Source: Planctomycetaceae bacterium (lineage in GTDB: Bacteria; Planctomycetota; Planctomycetia; Pirellulales; Pirellulaceae). From it: a stretch of DNA of 64,000 nucleotides. Location: positions 620,001 to 684,000 of the forward strand of contig JACKHM010000002.1 in NCBI GenBank assembly GCA_020638995.1. The letters are read 5' to 3'. The notes under the pieces are model-generated. The model was not told where the DNA came from. It ran no database searches and saw only the letters and a program-made list of their open reading frames with translations. Position numbers and translations under genes: made by a program. Each line of letters opens with the position of its first letter. Positions within the stretch are counted from its first letter, which is position 1. Positions 60,909 through 64,000 of this stretch are shown here, piece after piece.

Positions 60909-63113
60909 ATGAATCAGCAGTTCGATTTTATCGCGACGACGGCGTTTGGGCTGGAAGCCGTTGTGAAGCGAGAGCTGGCAGCTCTCGGATACGAAGCTAA
61001 GGTCGGCGGTCCTGGGCGAATTCACTTTGTAGGCGACTTGTCCGCCATCTGTCGTACGAATCTGTGGCTGAGGACTGCAGATCGTGTTCTTGTGAATGTT
61101 GCGACTTTCGAAGCAACCGATTTCGACGCTTTGTTCGACACAACCAAAGCACTGCCCTGGGCCAACTGGATCCCCAAAGATGGCCAGTTTCCGGTGGCCG
61201 GCCGCTCTCTGAAATCGCAATTGTCCAGCGTGCCCGCCTGCCAACGTACGGTCAAGAAAGCGATTGTCGAAAGTCTGCGAGCAGCGTATGGCATCGAGAC
61301 ATTGCCGGAAACGGGCACGACCTTCAAAGTCGAGATCGCGTTGCTCAACGACCAAGCGACTTTAACGATCGACACGACCGGGCCCAGTTTGCACAAACGC
61401 GGTTACCGTCTGCAGGCGGCAGAAGCTCCGCTCAAGGAAACACTTGCGGCCGCGCTGATCCAATTGAGCTTCTGGAATTCCGAACGTCCGTTCCTCGACC
61501 CGTTTTGTGGAAGTGGGACGCTTCCAATCGAAGCAGCAATGATCGGCCGCAATATTGCACCCGGCATCGCTCGCAGCTTTCCAGCCGAAAGCTGGCCGCA
61601 GATCGAATCGGCGGCTTGGAATTACGCAAGGCAAGAAGCCAAGGACTTGATGCGACCTCCTTTTGAGGAGCGGCTCGTAGGGACCGACATTGATCAAAGT
61701 GCTCTTTATGCGGCGAGGCAGAACGCTGAACGAGCAGGTGTGAGTGACCAGATTCATTTCCAAAGACGCGACTTTGCATCGCTCGCGAGTCAGCGAAAGT
61801 ACGGCTGTCTGGTCACAAACCCACCGTACGGCGAACGACTCGGAGAGCAGTGGGAATGGCGAGAGCTGTACGAGTCGATTCCGAGAGTTCTGAGAACCCT
61901 GCCGACTTGGTCGCACTTTATCATCACTTCGTATCCCGACTTCGAGTTACTGATCCAACGCCAGGCCGAACGTCGCCGAAAACTTTACAACGGGCGCATC
62001 GAGTGTACGTACTATCAATTTCACGGTCCGCGACCGGGCTCCAACCGCGACTCTGAACCGCAAAACAATACGGATGCTACGACGATTGACTCGACGGGCG
62101 AGCTAAAACCACTGCGCCCACCGCGTGTAAACGTGATGCCAGTATTCGGTGGCATCACGGAAAAGGGGCGTGAGCAGGCGGAGCTATTCCGCAGCCGACT
62201 TAAGAAACGAGCGCGCCACTTGCGTCGCTGGCCGACTAAGCAAGGTATAACTTGCTTTCGAATCTACGAACGGGATATCCCAGAGATCCCGCTGATTGTT
62301 GATCGCTATGAAGACCATTTGCACATTACCGAGTACGAGCGTCCTCACGAACGCGACCTCGGTCAACATGCCGACTGGCTCGATCTGATGGTCCGAACCG
62401 CGAGCGAGACGCTGGAAGTTGCAGCGGACCGAGTTTTCTTCAAGCGGAGGGAGCGGCAACGCGGAGCCAAGCAACATGAACATCTTGCCGGTCGTCAGTA
62501 CGAGATCAAGGTGAGTGAGGGTGGCCTCCAATTCATCGTGAACTTGTCGGATTACGTCGATACGGGCTTGTTTCTCGACCATCGGATCGCTCGATCAATG
62601 GTGCGTGATGAGTCCCAAGGTGCGAATTTTCTCAATTTGTTTGCGTACACAGGAGCATTTACCGTCTACGCCGCAAGCGGAGGTGCTGCAAAAACGACGA
62701 CCGTCGACTGGACTCGCAGCTATCTTGATTGGGCCCAACGCAATATGGCAGCAAATGGTTTCCAGGGACCGCAACACCAATTCGTACGCAGTGACGCCAG
62801 AGAGTTCTTACGGGCTCCGAGTTTGAAAGACGAATACACGTTGGCCGTTGTGGACCCGCCTACATTCTCGAACAGCAAGCGAACTGAGGAAGATTGGGAC
62901 GTACAGCGTGATCACGTCGATTTGCTGAACGCTGTGATCCGTCACATGGCTCCTGGAGGCGTCATCTACTTCTCGACGAATTTCAGGCGATTCAAGCTGG
63001 ACGAAGCGCACTTCTCTGACCTTGAGGTGCGAGAAATCAGCCGGCGGACGGTGCCGGAGGACTTCCGAAACAAACGGATTCACCGTTGCTGGCGTATGAC
63101 TTGCCCAGGCTAA
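60909..63113 (+). CDS. rlmKL: Bifunctional 23S rRNA guanine methyltransferase RlmKL
   Basis: A 734-residue protein from the ATG at 60909; the longer frame from 60813 does not look like family sequence. THUMP and RlmL part: ATTAFGLEAVVKREL, DPFCGSGTLPIEAA, TNPPYGERLG (catalytic NPPY). The RlmK part follows from about residue 420: FAYTGAFTVYAASGGA, SYLDWAQRNMAAN and VDPPTFSNSKRTEEDWDVQRDH. It methylates two guanines (m2G and m7G) in 23S rRNA, and is normally found as one fused protein in gammaproteobacteria; a fused form in this lineage is noteworthy. Confidence 0.92.
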   Translation: MNQQFDFIATTAFGLEAVVKRELAALGYEAKVGGPGRIHFVGDLSAICRTNLWLRTADRVLVNVATFEATDFDALFDTTKALPWANWIPKDGQFPVAGRSLKSQLSSVPACQRTVKKAIVESLRAAYGIETLPETGTTFKVEIALLNDQATLTIDTTGPSLHKRGYRLQAAEAPLKETLAAALIQLSFWNSERPFLDPFCGSGTLPIEAAMIGRNIAPGIARSFPAESWPQIESAAWNYARQEAKDLMRPPFEERLVGTDIDQSALYAARQNAERAGVSDQIHFQRRDFASLASQRKYGCLVTNPPYGERLGEQWEWRELYESIPRVLRTLPTWSHFIITSYPDFELLIQRQAERRRKLYNGRIECTYYQFHGPRPGSNRDSEPQNNTDATTIDSTGELKPLRPPRVNVMPVFGGITEKGREQAELFRSRLKKRARHLRRWPTKQGITCFRIYERDIPEIPLIVDRYEDHLHITEYERPHERDLGQHADWLDLMVRTASETLEVAADRVFFKRRERQRGAKQHEHLAGRQYEIKVSEGGLQFIVNLSDYVDTGLFLDHRIARSMVRDESQGANFLNLFAYTGAFTVYAASGGAAKTTTVDWTRSYLDWAQRNMAANGFQGPQHQFVRSDAREFLRAPSLKDEYTLAVVDPPTFSNSKRTEEDWDVQRDHVDLLNAVIRHMAPGGVIYFSTNFRRFKLDEAHFSDLEVREISRRTVPEDFRNKRIHRCWRMTCPG

Positions 63114-63354
63114 TCGCTGGCAACATCTCCACAGCCCAAAAGAGACCTGACCTGCCCAAACCTCCTGGATGGCTGTCAAAGTCGGTAAGCTGGGGCAATG
63201 CTGCGTCTTCAAGGGGGGCGTCTACAGGTCATCGATCCGAAGCGCCGATCTAAACCTTCGGACACATCGAACTGGAGTTTCCCGCGCACCTAGTTCTACC
63301 GCTACGTTCCCACCACGGAACGAAGCGGAACAGACCAACCCTGACGAGCCCCGT

Positions 63355-64000
63355 ATGCCTGATCACGCGTTCTGTTTCCGCCGGTTCCCGATCAGGCTAC
63401 TGATCGCTTTGCAAGCCACGACGTTGTTGTTTGCGGTAGTTACACCGACGTTCGCCAGTTCTCTCCGACGAAGTGCGATCGTGCATGCCGTCGAGCAGGC
63501 AAAGGCGTCGGTCGTAAATATTCATGGTCGAAAGACCGTTGCCGCCGAGGAGGAAGCTGGTGCTCTAAAGCAAGTCAACGGTATGGGCACAGGAATCGTG
63601 ATCGACTCCCGCGGTTACATCGTAACTAACTTTCACGTTGTCGACGGAGTAAAGCGCGTCCAGGTCTCGATGGCTGATGGCAGCACAATCGTTGCTCGCG
63701 TCGTCGCCAATGATCCCGCCACGGATTTGGCCGTGATTAAGATCGAAACGCCCGCTCCGATGCAAACCATGACCATCGGTACATCTAGCGACCTTATGAC
63801 CGGTGAAGAGGTTATAGCGATCGGCAACGCTTACGGCTACGAACATACGGTCACTCGCGGGATCATCAGCGCTCTACACCGAACTGTTGAAGTTGGCGAA
63901 GGTCAAGAGTACGCGGACCTGATCCAAACAGATGCCAGCATCAATCCAGGTAACTCCGGCGGTCCCCTGCTGAACATTGATGGCGACATGATCGGAATCA
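63355..64000 (+). CDS. HtrA/Do-type serine protease (partial, cut by window end)
   Basis: The first 215 codons from the ATG at 63355; the gene continues past the window. An N-terminal hydrophobic segment (about 14-35) precedes a trypsin-like domain with GTGIVIDSRGYIVTNFHVV (His94), ATDLAVIKI (Asp124) and INPGNSGGPLLN (Ser201), the full catalytic triad. It belongs to the HtrA/Do periplasmic quality-control family; any PDZ domains would lie beyond the window. The frame was read directly from the bases because it has no stop in the window. Confidence 0.88.
   Translation, partial: MPDHAFCFRRFPIRLLIALQATTLLFAVVTPTFASSLRRSAIVHAVEQAKASVVNIHGRKTVAAEEEAGALKQVNGMGTGIVIDSRGYIVTNFHVVDGVKRVQVSMADGSTIVARVVANDPATDLAVIKIETPAPMQTMTIGTSSDLMTGEEVIAIGNAYGYEHTVTRGIISALHRTVEVGEGQEYADLIQTDASINPGNSGGPLLNIDGDMIGI

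Noticed and set aside
63565..63846. 93-codon minus frame near the window end
   Set aside because: Antisense to the trypsin-like domain with an intact His/Asp/Ser triad on the plus strand.

Overview
The window reads as a chromosome segment of a planctomycete, most likely from the Pirellulales. The basis is the density of families typical of that group: two Tat-exported DUF1501 proteins, a DUF1549/DUF1553 protein with a CxxCH motif, DUF1080, DUF3604, a sulfatase, a Tat-exported PhoD-like phosphatase, a Tat-exported sialidase-like protein, prepilin clusters, HTTM, FHA and Ser/Thr kinase genes. The base composition looks moderately GC-rich and even. I see no tRNA, rRNA, CRISPR array, transposase or phage gene.

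Layout. 0.1-9 kb: an exported DUF1549/DUF1553-DUF1501 pair, a phosphoesterase with a small membrane protein, a PilZ-like protein, and a DUF3604 plus enolase-superfamily pair. 9-14.3 kb: exported DUF1080 protein, sulfatase, PAQR/hemolysin III protein, Dabb protein, FHA protein and a TIGR01212 radical SAM protein. 14.3-18.7 kb: a housekeeping minus-strand run tpiA-secG-yicC-gmk-rpoZ-coaC-coaB, in which CoaB and CoaC are separate proteins. 19-23 kb: a second DUF1501 protein, a rhomboid protease with zinc ribbons, and an SMP-30-like protein. 23.1-26.8 kb: a four-gene pseudopilin operon. 26.8-30.7 kb: an HTTM membrane protein and an S9 peptidase.

30.7-36.8 kb is the most unusual coding region. An FHA-EAL signalling protein is divergent from a two-gene operon that encodes a winged-helix/AAA ATPase and a 1107-residue protein kinase fused to a tubulin/FtsZ-like domain. 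36.9-40.9 kb holds small-molecule enzymes (FAH family, SMP-30, sugar isomerase) and a secreted beta-propeller. 41-48.5 kb is a heavy-metal efflux operon (TolC-like, Cys/His-rich small protein, His-rich adaptor, CusA/CzcA-type pump). A four-helix-bundle gene flanked by imperfect inverted repeats sits between its adaptor and pump genes. 48.8-53.2 kb holds a YeiH-type transporter with a small partner, an OprP-like porin and a secreted Cys-rich protein. 53.3-64 kb holds another SMP-30 protein, a membrane-anchored glutamate-synthase-like protein, PhoD and sialidase-like exported proteins, a zinc-ribbon protein, an OB-fold secreted protein, the rRNA methyltransferase RlmKL and the start of an HtrA-like protease cut by the window end.

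Non-coding signals: three hairpin terminators, a 23-bp inverted/direct repeat family found at two distant intergenic sites, the inverted repeats around the four-helix-bundle gene, and two convergent gene pairs whose stop codons share a CTAG palindrome. All functional calls come from reading motifs in the sequence; no database search was possible.
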